NCBI RefSeq assembly: GCF_000471905.2
Contig: NW_006500010.1
Span: forward strand, 1,070,799 to 1,134,798
Direction: 5' to 3'
Source of the DNA: Amborella trichopoda
Taxonomy: Eukaryota; Streptophyta; Magnoliopsida; Amborellales; Amborellaceae
DNA length: 64,000 nucleotides
A program made the translations under genes and the position numbers. Numbering within the stretch: position 1 is the first letter of the stretch; every line of letters starts with the position of its first letter. Below, in pieces: positions 36,301 through 48,076 of this stretch. The notes below the pieces were generated by a model. The model was not told the origin of the DNA and ran no database searches. It saw only the letters and a program-made list of their open reading frames with translations.

Positions 36301-38905
36301 NNNNNNNNNNNNNNNNNNNNNNNNNNNNNNNNNNNNNNNNNNNNNNNNNNNNNNNNNNNNNNNNNNNNNNNNNNNNNNNNNNNNNNNNNNNNNNNNNNNN
36401 NNNNNNNNNNNNNNNNNNNNNNNNNNNNNNNNNNNNNNNNNNNNNNNNNNNNNNNNNNNNNNNNNNNNNNNNNNNNNNNNNNNNNNNNNNNNNNNNNNNN
36501 NNNNNNNNNNNNNNNNNNNNNNNNNNNNNNNNNNNNNNNNNNNNNNNNNNNNNNNNNNNNNNNNNNNNNNNNNNNNNNNNNNNNNNNNNNNNNNNNNNNN
36601 NNNNNNNNNNNNNNNNNNNNNNNNNNNNNNNNNNNNNNNNNNNNNNNNNNNNNNNNNNNNNNNNNNNNNNNNNNNNNNNNNNNNNNNNNNNNNNNNNNNN
36701 NNNNNNNNNNNNNNNNNNNNNNNNNNNNNNNNNNNNNNNNNNNNNNNNNNNNNNNNNNNNNNNNNNNNNNNNNNNNNNNNNNNNNNNNNNNNNNNNNNNN
36801 NNNNNNNNNNNNNNNNNNNNNNNNNNNNNNNNNNNNNNNGAGCATTGGAGCACGCCGATGATAATGGCACGTAACCACTTTGAAACTGAACCCACTCCAC
36901 AACAATAAACGTAACATAATATAGTGTTTACGACTATCACGCCATGTGTGTTTGCGCTTAGGTGTGATGCATGTCTCCATGTGTTTGTATGTTTCCATAC
37001 ATATAAGCATTCAAAAGTACACATATGCAATCAATACTCACATGAATGCGCACGCACATGGAAATTTCTTTTAACATGAAAAGAAATGATGATGACATAG
37101 AAATCAGATAAAGAAAAGCTTATCAAGAATAGATAATTTTCATGAAAAAGAAAAAACAAATGACAAGAGACAATTCTGTAAGAAAGTTAGCACCCAAACA
37201 TAAGGAATCTGATACACAAGCTATGTTGAAAATATCACACCTTTACTTGTTTTACAAATGGTATAGGAACAATAAATTCCCCTATATCTGTATCACCAAT
37301 TGACCTCGAAAGGCATAATCCTCCAGGCCAGCAGCGAAGGGGTCCAACCTGTGAATGACATGAGAAGATCAATAACGACCTTTAACCTCAGAACTAACAA
37401 AGCAACATATATTGCTTAGCCACCCACTGAGAAACATATATAAAGAACCATTTATATGGTTAAAATGCAAACTTAGTTCCTGAAATTGATTAGTCATTCT
37501 CACCTCAGGACCCCCACCAACATTCAGCCTTCCCACTTTACCTCCACTTGCAGTAACACGTTCCCTCCTGCATTATCAAGATTAATGAATATTTATAAGC
37601 AAATAATGCAGCTTAAACCTCACCGACTAAGCTTTAAGCATTTGATTGTGCACTCACTCTTCAGCATTTTCTTCTAGCCTATGATCCACTGTCAACAATG
37701 AAACCGCACCATCGTGCAAGTCTAGAATGCAGCGAGAATCTCCAACAGATGCAACTGTTACAGTCCATCCATCGATAATCACCAAAGTAGCAGTGGTTCC
37801 GGAGTTATCTCCTAGCAAGATCAAGTCAAACATGATCAGCTTTCATGCATCTGAGAGGAGACTCACTTCGCAAATGAAACTAGCGCAAGCAATCAGACTA
37901 CCATAGAAACCGAAAACACTCCTATCTAACTATAAACAACCAATCAAAGCAAGAACAAAACACTTAACAGAATATAAAATTGATTAAAAAATACTACTGC
38001 CTAAATAACACCAACCAATAAAGCAAGGGAGGAACAAAAGATTGAGAATTCAATAAGCATAGAAAGACCCAACAGAGAGAAGATTGAGTAATGCATACCT
38101 CTACTCCGGAAGTCTTTGTCAGTCTTCACGAAACCAGCAACGAGTGCTTGTGGTAAATTTCGACTCCACTCTTTCCTATCGGCACATCGGGGCATAGCAC
38201 TCACAATATGATTTAACAAATTTTCTTTGGCAAATAGAGCTGCGGCATTCCCCTCGTGTCCATCAAAAACCTGCAATTAATTCGTAACATTAAGAACCAT
38301 GTATATTAAAGAGAGGTTATCAAGAAAATGGGTCTTCTTCACTAGCAAACAAAAATAATTGAACATGCCATGTCCCAAGAAGAAGAAACAGTCGTGTACT
38401 TGTCACGTGTGGAAATTTAAATGTGTTTGACCTTATAAAACAATTTTGCACCTACATGAACAAGGAAGAACATTCCAGTGCTGAACATTGCATTTTGAGG
38501 TACTACAATACCACTTGCCTACCAATAACTGTTCCGATATGTAAGAGCAAGAATAAACAATCACACCACAAAGACTGAGAGTCCATAGAGAGAACGAATG
38601 AGCAAGTGCAAATTTAAGAGGGAGGGAGGGAGAGAGAGATAGAGAGAAAAAAAACACACCGCAAAGACTGCAAAGTCAGATTTAGGAAACCCGGGGATTA
38701 TCTGACAATCTGTTCTTATCAGAAAGTAATCCTCTCCCTTCTTAGCCTGAGAAGCATGCCCATATCTCAAAGATGGCTTCTCCACTCTATCATTTCTCAA
38801 TTCTCTACTAATAAGAGTTGCAAGAGGAGTCAAAGGGGACCTCTTGGCCTCCTCCGGTTCTGAATCACCCATCATCTGCATTCTTGAAACCTCTGGAACA
38901 CTCAT
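30007..38905 (-). CDS. Protein phosphatase 2C with Cys-rich C-terminal tail (plant PP2C12-like)
   Basis: Eight exons read leftwards: 38905-38660, 38270-38099, 37811-37658, 37567-37504, 37348-37241, 35157-35032, 34708-34479 and 30214-30007. They total 1308 bases (435 aa), all in phase. It is a metal-dependent Ser/Thr phosphatase of the PPM fold. Metal ligands are visible: GED (E58-D59), FDGHEG (D85-G86), ASDGIWD (D261) and KDDTTC (D300). Other marks are SGTTATLVI, ASVGDSRC, VDHRLE, ERVTASGG, CWPGGLCLSRSIGD and VVEELFEEGSA. The final exon, beyond a 4.3-kb intron, adds CVVC (383-386) and FLCNDC (417-420), then KKDAMEGK, as in Arabidopsis PP2C12-type proteins; two CxxC pairs suggest a small zinc-ribbon, which is inference. 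A perfect in-frame 10-residue duplication lies between the pairs. Intron 5 contains an assembly gap, but exons 5 and 6 join in phase at a conserved site, so no exon seems lost. Confidence 0.9.
30096..30155 (-). repeat. Perfect in-frame 30-bp tandem duplication in PP2C exon 8
   Basis: Units 30096-30125 and 30126-30155 are identical and encode two copies of a ten-residue block, GDIPRSEGGK then GDIPRSEGG plus Ile. It lies between the two CxxC pairs of the Cys-rich tail. Confidence 0.95.
30600..32005. repeat. GC-rich GCCTAGGCGG-type repeat flanking AT-rich sequence, PP2C intron 7
   Basis: At 30640-30780 short motifs such as CCGCCTAG, CACCTAGGCA, TAGGCGGTC and CGCTAGGCGACC recur in both orientations. 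At 31920-32003 a second GC-rich block carries CCGCCTTGGCGG and CACCGCCTAGG. About 1.1 kb of AT-rich DNA lies between them. The pair may mark the ends of one element, but I could not define terminal repeats or a target duplication. Confidence 0.4.
33262..33308. repeat. (TA)n microsatellite
   Basis: An AT dinucleotide tract directly left of the inverted-repeat element at 33318. Confidence 0.85.
33318..33793. mobile_element. MITE with ~60-bp inverted repeats and a perfect 9-bp target duplication
   Basis: A perfect 29-bp inverted repeat (33326-33354 and 33757-33785) contains AAAACGCCTATAGGTGAAGT. Similarity extends outward to GGAA at both ends and inward through GTACTTCACCTAC / GTGCTTGACCTAC. 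TTAAGAAAA flanks it on both sides (33309-33317 and 33794-33802). It has no coding capacity. The 9-bp target site fits the Mutator superfamily. It lies in intron 7 of the PP2C gene, away from splice sites. Confidence 0.88.
35400..35700 (+). repeat. Diverged copy of MITE family A, PP2C intron 5
   Basis: Family landmarks in order: AAGTAAAGCCTCAG, AATCTATTTCCACCTCTGAT, AAAAATGGTATAGATC, AGATAATGTGCTACAAGATA, and GGATGATTAATTTGAGAG followed by TTTTCTA. Confidence 0.5.
35995..36839. other. Assembly gap (845 N) in PP2C intron 5
   Basis: A run of N. The flanking exons of the phosphatase join in phase at a conserved position, so the gap probably hides only intron sequence. Confidence 0.98.
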
Positions 38906-39852
38906 ACCCAGAATCTTAAATCATGGTAGACCTTGATTATGCATAATGACATGAACCGAATTGAGATTTTGCTCCTGCCAAATGAAAAATTGTATAATAT
39001 AATCAAACACTATTTAGGGCCATTGGTGAGAATGGAATGAGTAACAAAGCATGGAACAGTGTGAAGGTCAGACCAGATTCAAAAATTCTAAATAGAAAAT
39101 ATTTACGAAGATCGAAATGAAAAGGAGAAACTACATCCAATGCATCCTGAATAACTTTTATAATAAATATTCATGAAAGAAAAGTACCAGCATTGTTCTA
39201 GTGACAAATTCTATCGTGATAAGGAACATTACTGAAGTTCACCAGTCGATTGAAACACTGAAATAATCAATAAAGAACACCGCATGGAAATCATGCCAAT
39301 AATGTCACTTTAACCGCAAATTTATAGAAGCTGAACTTAAACAAATTGTTCCATTCAAGCATTCACATAAACCACAGAAAAGGTGTTCACCAAAAAAGAA
39401 ATACCAAAATGCAATATCAAGGTACCACATCACTGAAAGCAATTCATATACCACAAAAAGGAAACTAGCCAAATAAATCAAAGCTATCACTGATTCAGTA
39501 ATGCAATATTCAACTAATCATAAGCTCATAGAACTACACAAATGATAAAAAAACAGAAGACAACAAAACTGTCTTAAGAAAACTAAAGAAGAAATGTAAA
39601 CAAGCACAATACAGGGAACAGGAGGGGCAGAGATGGAGAGAAAGAGGGAGTATAAGGCATTAACAGGAGAAGCCATTACCCTAAGCCCCAAATTGAAAAA
39701 CATAACCTCTCTTCACTCCATTAGGGCACACGAAAAATCATTGATATGGACAATCCCTGAAAAAGCGAACCCAAGAATTTCACAGGAGTGGCAGCCTTCT
39801 TATAGCGAACTCTTAAAAAGACTAAAATGCCCTAAAAAATGACTTTTATAAA
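38906..39852 (-). promoter_or_regulatory. Candidate PP2C promoter and 5' leader intron
   Basis: Reading the minus strand, a good acceptor (TTTGGCAG/GAGC, exon side at 38974) lies 69 bases before the ATG. A plausible donor (CTTAGG/GTAATGG, exon side at 39680) lies further upstream, which would give a leader intron of about 700 bp. A TATA-like TTTATAAAAG (about 39843-39852) stands upstream of that exon. All are inferred from sequence and none is proven. Confidence 0.35.
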
Positions 39853-40531
39853 GAGAGATACAAAGCGCGATTTTAACAGTACCCGCCACTTGAGGCCAAA
39901 GACTGGATTTAAAATGAATGAAAATAATATAAAAAGTTTTAAAACTTAAATTTTAAAAAACGAAGGGCTTCTTAAGAAAAAGGCTTTATAAAATTTCTTT
40001 TTTTAAAGAAATTAGACCTCACCATATTTTATTTTTTACTTTAGCTCTCCACTTTTAAAAGAGGGGTATATTAACCAATTTGCCTCTTTTTTTGAAACAA
40101 AAATATTACAACTTTGTCCACCTCATCTCTCACTCTTTTTTTTATTTTTTTAATAATCTTTTTCCCATGGTTTCTTCGCTCGAGTCATATTTTTTCTTTG
40201 AAAACCCGACTCATTCTTTCCTCATCTCATTATTATGTCTCTACAAGTTCAACCTATTATTTCTTTATCTCATTTTCTCTATCTAAAAACCGGCTCATTT
40301 CACGTCCTCTTACTATCTTTCTTTAAATACTAGGATTGTCTATAAAGAGACCATTTATCTTTTATACATAGAGGTTTCAATTATTTGTATCCCTTAAATT
40401 TCAAAATGAGTATTTCTAAAAGTATGATTGATTTGATACAAAGTTTCAAAAAACAACTTATCAGACTTTACCAATCACTCCAAATCATCCAATTTGATAT
40501 CTAATGAGTGAAAATAATTGTGGAAAAATAG

Positions 40532-40885
40532 TTTGATAGAGCTGCAACCCTATCAAAATAAGTAATGCCTCATGGCATGACATATTAAAAATTGTAAATC
40601 AACTGTTCAAAAACCTTTAAATCGATCATCTCAGCTTGAACTTTATGATCATGTAAAAGCATTACGACTCCAAATTTTAAAAATAGTGTATATTGGAACA
40701 AATTATCTAAACAATCTATTTTGCTTTTAAAATAGGTGTTCACAAATCCACAAGATCTACCATTTTTAACTTTTAAATTTTATCGTTGTTGTTAGAAATT
40801 AATTTTAGAATCATTATAAAGATTTCTTACGCCGAAAGTACTTTGTGGATGAGGAATTGAGGAGAGGCTTTATTTTGTTTCCATA
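40532..40885 (-). mobile_element. MITE family A copy with palindromic head
   Basis: The head TTTGATAGAGCTGCAACCCT followed by ATCAAA is a near-perfect palindrome. Then come AATAAGTAATGCCTC, AAAATAGTGTATATTG and TTAATTTTAGAATCATTATA, and the end GAGAGGCTTTATTTTGTTT. The two ends form a short inverted repeat around CAAAATAANNAANGCCTC. No coding capacity. Confidence 0.65.
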
Positions 40886-41228
40886 AGCCTAGGCTCTATA
40901 GAAACTTCATTCATAATTGTGACCTCTTTCTACAAAAAGTATATGGTTTTTTTTATAGACAATCCTTTAATGAGATCATTTACCATTACTACAATGAGGT
41001 CACAACTAATTATGACAATTTGATGTGAATTCTCATAGCTTGGTTGTGTCACAAACTTTGAAAAAAAAAAAAAATATTTGAACTTTGATATTAGCCAATG
41101 GAATAAATACAGCCAACCAATTTTACATCCAATAGTCATGATTAATTGTGGCCAGTAAATGGTTTTACTATATACTTTTTCCTATATATTTTCTTCTTAT
41201 TTTTTCTCTTCTCTCTAAAACCGAAATC

Positions 41229-41530
41229 ATAGCAGAAGAAATAGACACCAAAGATGAAGAAAACATTATATCATGTACGTTTTGAAACTAAAAGAATGTA
41301 ATTTCTCTCTCTTTTTTGATTTCTCTCTTTCAATTTTTTTCCTTTTTTTTTGTTTGAACTTAGTTTTAGAGAGAAACCAACATAAAGCATAGCAGAAGAA
41401 ATAGACACCAAAGATGAAGAAAACATTATATCATGTACCTTTTGAAACTAAAAGAACGTAATTTCTCTCTCTTTTTTGATTTCTCTCTTTCAAATTTTTT
41501 CCTTTTTTTTTTTTGAACCTAGTTTTAGAA
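41229..41530. repeat. Recent tandem duplication, period 160 bp
   Basis: Units start at 41229 and 41389 with ATAGCAGAAGAAATAGACAC and share ATTATATCATGTAC, TTTTGAAACTAAAAGAA and TAATTTCTCTCTC. They differ by only a handful of substitutions and T-run length. Confidence 0.9.
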
Positions 41531-42169
41531 AGAGAATATGGAGTAGGCAAGGAAAAGATTGGGTTCTAGAGAGGGAATGTGAGTGAAGAAAAATGAGTTA
41601 AGTGTTTAGAGAGAGTATGTAAGAGAATAAATAGTTAATTATATTTTTAGAAAGAGAACACGAGAGAGATAAAACTTAAGAATTGGGTTTTTAGATGGAG
41701 AGAGATAAAAAGAAGGATGAAACTACGGAAAAAAATGTGCAAGATGAGAGAAAAAGAGACCATATTATTTTGTCTTAAGAAGAGGAGCAATACAGTCAAT
41801 TTACCCTTATGCAAAAGGCACAAGAGCCAAAGTTAAAGATAACTTTTTAAAAAGGCTGATATCTTAAAAACAATATCTTGTAAGGCTTTTTTTTTCTTAA
41901 AAAACCCACAAATCAAATTAAAAGTTTAAAATTTGAAAAGATATTGTTGCTTGTGATCTGGCGGATTACCTAAAGATGCTAATCAACCTGAAGTATGAGG
42001 GATTATATAACGAATAATTGACCCATTTCCAAAGCATGAAATAAGAAAAAATTCCTTCTTTTCTAATTCATGACAAAGATTTGCTGGGTTATAATTCTAG
42101 GATGGGTATGACTTGTATAAGGCTACCAACTTTAAATAATCAAACTACGGTGCACCTATAAACAAGGTC

Positions 42170-42545
42170 TAAAGATGAAACACGAGTGCCCATGCCTGAA
42201 AATCTATTTTTATGTCTAATTATAAAATCCAAACTTTTAAAAATAGTGTAGATCAAGCATTATCTATAAACATTTAGAAAACTTGAAAGTGAGCGATCAA
42301 GATAAATACATAGATCAGGCATATCTATAAACATTTGGAAAACTTGAAAATGAGCGATCAAGATAAATACATTACATGGTGCACTATTTCATGACTCCAA
42401 ACCCCTTTTTTCACACATCCACACATATTTAAAAGTCGAGATGATCAATTGGTGAGTTTTCTACAGTCAGATCAACTTTTTTTTGGTAGATTTTTTAGGT
42501 GTATATTACTTCTATAATATAAGGTTGGCACTTTATATGAACTTA
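42170..42545 (+). repeat. MITE family A copy with internal 63-bp duplication
   Basis: Landmarks: TGAAAATCTATTTTTATGTC, AAATAGTGTAGATCA, GTCGAGATGATCAATTGGTG and AGATTTTTTAGGTGTATATT. A segment with TCTATAAACATTT, GAAAACTTGAAA and GAGCGATCAAGATAAATAC occurs twice in tandem (about 42245-42370). Confidence 0.6.
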
Positions 42546-43134
42546 TTTATTTTAAGATTACGTAGGTCACTATAAACTTCAACACTTACGAATATCATAG
42601 CCATTGATTGTTAGATGTGAAATTGGGTGGTTGAGAATACATTAACTAAGAACAATGTCTAAAATAAAATTTCTCGAATATTGTGACACACTTCAATCCG
42701 TTATATGTCATGTCTAAATGGTCTCATTGTATACAATCCCCTAATTTAAAATGTAAATACTAATAGAAACATAATTCAAAATAGTAAAATACATATTACA
42801 AGATAGGAAAGAAATGTAAAGAGAGTAATATAGGTTGTGCGTGAAGGTTAAATTGGGCCAGGCATAAGAGGATTAGATGATATGGTTATGAGTGATAAAA
42901 AATAAAAATTAAATAAAAAATAAATATAAAAATAATATAGTGGGTTTTAATATATATCCATAAAGGACGTGAGTTGAAGATGCTAAACGAGAGACAGATA
43001 GTTAAACGAAAGATGTAAAAATAAAAAGATGTAAAGAGGCATGAATGATTCGTTTGAAATATTTGTTTATAACAAGATGTATAGAATAACAAAAATGTAT
43101 ACGGTGTAATGAGAATTAAACAAATATTTTAAAT

Positions 43135-45690
43135 GCAAGAGAAGCAACAAATATCATGTCCATGAACCCCTGAACAAAATGGAATAACTGAAATGAAACA
43201 TAGAAATATTGTAGAATTGGGTCTTACAATGATGCTTCATACAGGAATTCCTAAATGATTTTGGGTTGAAGCTTCTATAACGCAGTTTTCATAATAAACA
43301 TGATTCCCTCGACCAATTTGCAAATGGATTCACCATATTCTTTGTTGTTTGGCGGGATACCAGGCTATTTTTCACTCCGAGTTTTTGGTTGTCGGTGTTT
43401 TCTGTACCTTCGAGTCTATGTTGCAGACAAATTATGTCATCATTTTCTTTCATGTTTATTTTTGGGTTACAAAGTTCAGCATAAGGTTAACAGATGTCTG
43501 CATCTGCCGACAGGGCGAGTCTATATCTTTAGACATGTCGTATTTTATGAAAATATCTATCATTTTGCTAACCCCAATTATTTGTAAGATAGTTCTCAGG
43601 TTCATGGGGAGTTGTCCACCCATATAGAATGGTCAAAATGTCATGAGCATGATATACAGACTCATTCATCTTCTGATTCATCATCTCTACTTAAACCATC
43701 TATATGGGATGCACTTGATGTATCTAGTCCCTCAAGTCTTGTTTTGCCCATCACCACTATAGCTTTCTAACTTCTTTTATAGATGAAGATGTTACCACTA
43801 CAACAGCAATCCAAGATGTCCAAGATGATGCAATACATATATCATGATGATGAAAATATTGCTACTGAAGAAACCGACCAATGTAATTCCTTACTAGTAT
43901 CTGAGCATTCTGGTCATCACATGGTCACCAGATCTCAAGATGGTACTCAAAGGCCTCGAATTCTCCCATCTATGGCTGCAATCTCAAGTGCTCTTATTTT
44001 TTAAGCTATCCCTCATGAACTTAAAATCATTAAGTTTGCCATGAGTCATCCATGTTGGCATCATGCGATGGAAGCGAAAATTGAAGCCCTACATGTTAAC
44101 TCAACTTGGAAGCTAGTTCGATGTCTTCCAGATGTGAATATTGTTGGTTGTCGTTGAGTCTATAAGACTAAATAAAGTCTAATGGTCGTTTAGGGAGACT
44201 TAAGGCTATATTAGTCATTAAAGGATATAATCAGGTTGCTGAAATTGATTTATTTGAAACATTCAGTCTTGTTATTAAGCATGCTAGTATTCGGATTGTG
44301 CTCACCATTGCTATTGTGCGTCATTGGCCTATCAAACAACTTGATGTGAAAAATGCTTTCCTGCATGGTTTCCTTAAGTAACCTGTATTTTTGGAACAAC
44401 CTCTTGAATTTATGAGCTCAAAATATCCAAATCATATATGCAAATTACAAATAGCTTTATATGGTCTCAAACAAGCAACTTAGGAGCTAGTTCCACGTCT
44501 TCCAAGTATGAATATTGTAGGTTGTCGTTGGATTTATAAGACTAAGTAAAGTCTAATGGTAGTTTAGAGAGACTTAAGGTCATATTAGTTGCTAAAGGAT
44601 ATAATCAGGTTGTTGAAATTGATTTATCTAAAACATTTAGTCCTATTATTAAGCATACTAGTATTCGGATTATGCTCACCATTGCTACTGTACGTCATTG
44701 GTCTATCAAACAACTTGATGTGAAGGAACGTGTATTTATGCAACAACCTCTTGGATTTGTGAGCTCAAAATATCCAAATCATGTCTGCAAATTACAAAGG
44801 GCTTTATATGGTCTCAAACAAGTATCACGGGTCTAGTTTGATCGACTTAGTGCCTATTTATTATCATTGGGATTTTATTGCAGCATAGTTGATTAATCTC
44901 TATTTGTTTATCACACTACTCAATGCATTATTTTCCTTCTCCTTTATATTGAAGATATTATTGTTACTGGTGATAATTCAGATCTTTTAGATTGGTTCAT
45001 TTCCTAACTTGGAAGGAGATTGCAATGAAAGATCTTGTATCTCATCACTACTTTTTTGGTATAGCGGTATCTTAATTTTCAGGTCGGATTTTTCTCTAAC
45101 AAAGCAAATAGGCTTGGGATCTCCTTGATCGTGCTCAGATACTTGGTGCCAAACTCATTTCAACATCAATGGTAATGAACAACAATATTCATGGGGATTC
45201 TGATCTATTTCATGATCCATCTCTTTATCGAAGTATTGTTGGTGGCCTCAAATACATAATTATAACAAGGCCAAACCTTTCTCATGTCAATTTATGCACG
45301 CTCCTACAATTACACATTTTTAAGCAGTCAAGCAGATTCCTCGTTATCTCAATTGTACACAATCATGTGGTATAATAATCTTATCTGCTAGTTCCCTTGA
45401 GTTATATGCGTTCTCTGATGCATACCGGGCTAGCTGTCCAAGCACTCATCGTTCGACCACTGGTTTTTGTACCTATCTTGGTTCTAACTGCATATCTTAG
45501 AGTGCTAAGAAACAATCGACTGTGGTTCGTTCCAATGCTAAAGCGAAATACCGCTTTATGGCATCCACTGTTGTAGAGTTGACATGGCTTTCTTTTATTC
45601 TTTAGGATATTGGGTTGCATCTTCGTCAACCACCAACACTCTTTTGTGACAATATTATTCCTCTCTACATGATGAATATTCCTTTTTGAG
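43135..45690 (+). pseudogene. Decayed Ty1/Copia retrotransposon pol remnant
   Basis: Reading rightwards with many stops and frame changes: the end of the integrase core (TPEQNG near 43166, then a KHRNIVE-like run), the integrase C-terminal region (VFGCRCF and FLGY, 43380-43470, then RVYIFRHVVFYE), the reverse transcriptase (about 44040-45000) with a YIED box at 44945-44956 in place of the usual YVDD, and RNase H (STHRSTTGF and a CDN block, 45410-45660). Gag, protease, the integrase zinc-binding start and both LTRs are not recognisable. The order integrase before reverse transcriptase identifies Copia. The element cannot be active. Confidence 0.85.
44111..44827 (+). repeat. Internal tandem duplication of the Copia RT region
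   Basis: 44111-44480 and 44485-44827 are two diverged copies of the same reverse-transcriptase segment, both starting AGCTAGTTC and ending TATATGGTCTCAAACAAG. The second lacks about 30 bases around the AATGCTTTCCTGCATGGTTT block. Confidence 0.88.
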
Positions 45691-45814
45691 AAATTGACCA
45701 AAAGGTAATTTTTTTAAAACAATTTAGGATCCTTACAATACTATGATTTTGGCCAAGGAACTTACGCTAACTTTGGTACCACTGGACTATGCTACTATCA
45801 CCCCTTTTTTTTAG

Positions 45815-46190
45815 GGGTGCAATTTGCATACTAATGCATCCGTAGGTGTAGAGGTAAGGTGCACCTTCAAAATTTATCATTGTATGTAATTTTGATGTAA
45901 AATGTTCTTAAGATTATCTCAAAATCTATTTTTATATAAAATTATAAAATTTTAAATTTAAAAAATGGTTTACATCAAGTAGATCTATAAACATATGAAA
46001 ATCTTGAAAATGGACAGTATAGATAATATGTTGTAAAATGCTCTATTTCTGAGACTTAAAACCTTTTTATTTTTCACAGTCATACCTCTCGATGTCAAGA
46101 TGATCAATCAAAGGGTCAACATTAAACTACCTTTTCCGATGGATTTTTTATGGGCATCCGTAGTTCTACATTGTAAGGTCGCATCCTTAT
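45815..46190 (+). repeat. Inverted partner of the window-start repeat joined to a family A copy
   Basis: 45815-45900 is the reverse complement of the window start (AGGTGCACCTTC core). From about 45905 family A landmarks follow: AAAATCTATTTTTATATAAA, ATGTCAAGATGATCAATCA and GATGGATTTTTTATGGGCAT. Whether this is one element or two adjacent ones is open. Confidence 0.55.
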
Positions 46191-46304
46191 ATAAACTTTT
46201 TCCTTTTTTTAATGTTGATCTCAAATGAATCTTAGATATGATTTAGGGAGCTCCCCTCCCTTGCACCAACGTGTTGTTTTGTTAGTGGAACCAAGGGCAA
46301 CCTT

Positions 46305-46610
46305 TCCATGCTTCTCTTACAAGATAAAACTTATATGCTTCCCCTTATCCAACTGTCCATTCTAAACAGAGGGTTAAGATTGCCTCAATCACAATGTCAT
46401 GTCTTTACACCATTTTATTTTTAATTTTTATATAAAACATTTTGACACCAAATTTTGGGTGTCCAACCATCTATTAAACTCGCACTTGTAACAAATATTA
46501 AAAACATTCTCAATAAAATAAAAATACCAAAATACCCTTGAAAGATTCAAAAGGTATTTTGGTCATTATATTTTATCAAAAAATTATTTTTAATAGCTCC
46601 ATACCGATTA
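46305..46610 (+). repeat. Copy of dispersed repeat family C (no insertion)
   Basis: Shares CCCCTTATCCAACTGTCCAT, TTAAACTCGCACTTG, CAATAAAATAAAAATACC and GGTCATTATATTTTAT with the copies at 5.1 and 17.8 kb. The 3' part is missing. The AAAATAAAA site is uninterrupted. Confidence 0.75.
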
Positions 46611-46914
46611 TTTAGAACTTACCTCGACACCCTTGATCAAGGTGAGTTTCTTGGTTGAGTCATGTACACTGCCAAAAGGCCGTGATAAATTAAAAAAAAA
46701 ATGCAAAAAGTTTAAATTTGTTTAAAATGAAGCTACAAAAAGTTAAATAAAACTAAAAAAGCCCTAAAATTCCAAATAAGCTTAAAGAATTATAGAAAAA
46801 TGGATTCCAAGTAATTGATTTATAGGTGTAGATATCTTTAAAAAAAATCTAAAAATATATAAAAGAAACGATTATACCAAAAAAACTCGCCAATCTTTGT
46901 AAAAAACATACAAA

Positions 46915-46980
46915 TTATATATATATATATATATATATATAGATAGATAGAGAGAGAGAGTGAGAGAGAGAGAGAGAGAG
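46915..46980. repeat. (TA)n(GATA)n(GA)n compound microsatellite
   Basis: TA repeats pass through a few GATA units into GA repeats. Confidence 0.92.
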
Positions 46981-47139
46981 CAATGTCATGTTGTTTACAA
47001 TTGTTTGGTATTTGTTTAAATGCTTTGATGTAACTAGAATTGTACACACAACTTGGGGGAACCTAGCCCTGCAAGTTACTCGCCGGAGTCCGAATGAACT
47101 TGGGCAAGTCCCGTACACTGATTCATACCATTAGTATGA

Positions 47140-47600
47140 TCAAAGTAGGAAAAATCGAACCGGAACAATTAACCAGATATGGGGCCGGAAGTAGTTCAAC
47201 TTGCCTAACTAGTAAATTAGTCTAGTCCCAAGCGATTAAAAAAGTGTTTAAAAAATAAAAATAAAAAAATCTAATAAATTATGAAAAATATATTTAAACT
47301 TGATTACACAAAACACATCCAAATGAAGTTGAAAATTAATGAAAAAATAGATTTTAAAGAATCAATTTGTGCACAAGGGCTTTGTTGAAATTTTTTAAAA
47401 AAGATGGAAAAATGTAAAAAGAAGTATTAATGGCTTAGAGAAATTCCCATCTTTGATGAAAAATATTAAAAAATTCATTACAAACAAAATCCTTTATTTT
47501 TTGAGTTTTTGTATAAATTTTTTAACCGAAAGTGGCCAGTTTCGATTTAACCGGATGGTTAGGATTTGAACCACCCGATTTTTCCGACACTTAGGACAAT
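47140..47600 (-). repeat. Copy of dispersed repeat family B (inverted)
   Basis: Begins AAAAATCGAACCGGAACAAT and ends GGTTAGGATTTGAACCACCC, with GTGCACAAGGGC and ACAAAACACATCCAAATGAA inside. It is the reverse orientation of the copies at 15555 and 51130. Confidence 0.75.
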
Positions 47601-48076
47601 GGTAACCTCTCTAACGATATATAGCAATTAAGTTGCAAAGGTCGTCTGAATCACACGATACTTTCAGTGCTTTAAGATTGGGAACTCAGGTTAGGACTGC
47701 TAGGCTCACGATCTCAGTCACCTGGTCTAACTTGGTTGAATTAGAATAAGATTGGCCTGATTCTGTTGGCCCCGGGCGACTACTGAGTTGGCATGGCGAT
47801 TCTTTAATCACTGCCCTAAACCAATTACCTTTATATTCTCATCTTCATGCCTTGCTCTCCCATCACTGAGATTGTTTTCATGGAAACAAAACTCAGTTAC
47901 CCTTCAAACGATTGGAACTCAAACATGTCTGATCATGGCATCCGTGTTTCTAGAGCCACCATACCTCAAATGCATCGAACGGCAAAACTCGGCTGTGATT
48001 GCAACTCATGCCACCAATTTGCTTTTTGTATGAAATACACTATCAATAAAAAAAAATCCAAGAGAAACTCATAACT

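Noticed and set aside
35762-37030. Long open frames across the N gap at 36 kb
   Set aside because: They are open only because N codons carry no stops; the real sequence there is unknown and the locus is PP2C intron 5.
47788-48074. Overlapping short frames with several Cys residues near 47.9 kb
   Set aside because: No match to a known family, no splice partners, and flanked by repeats on both sides.
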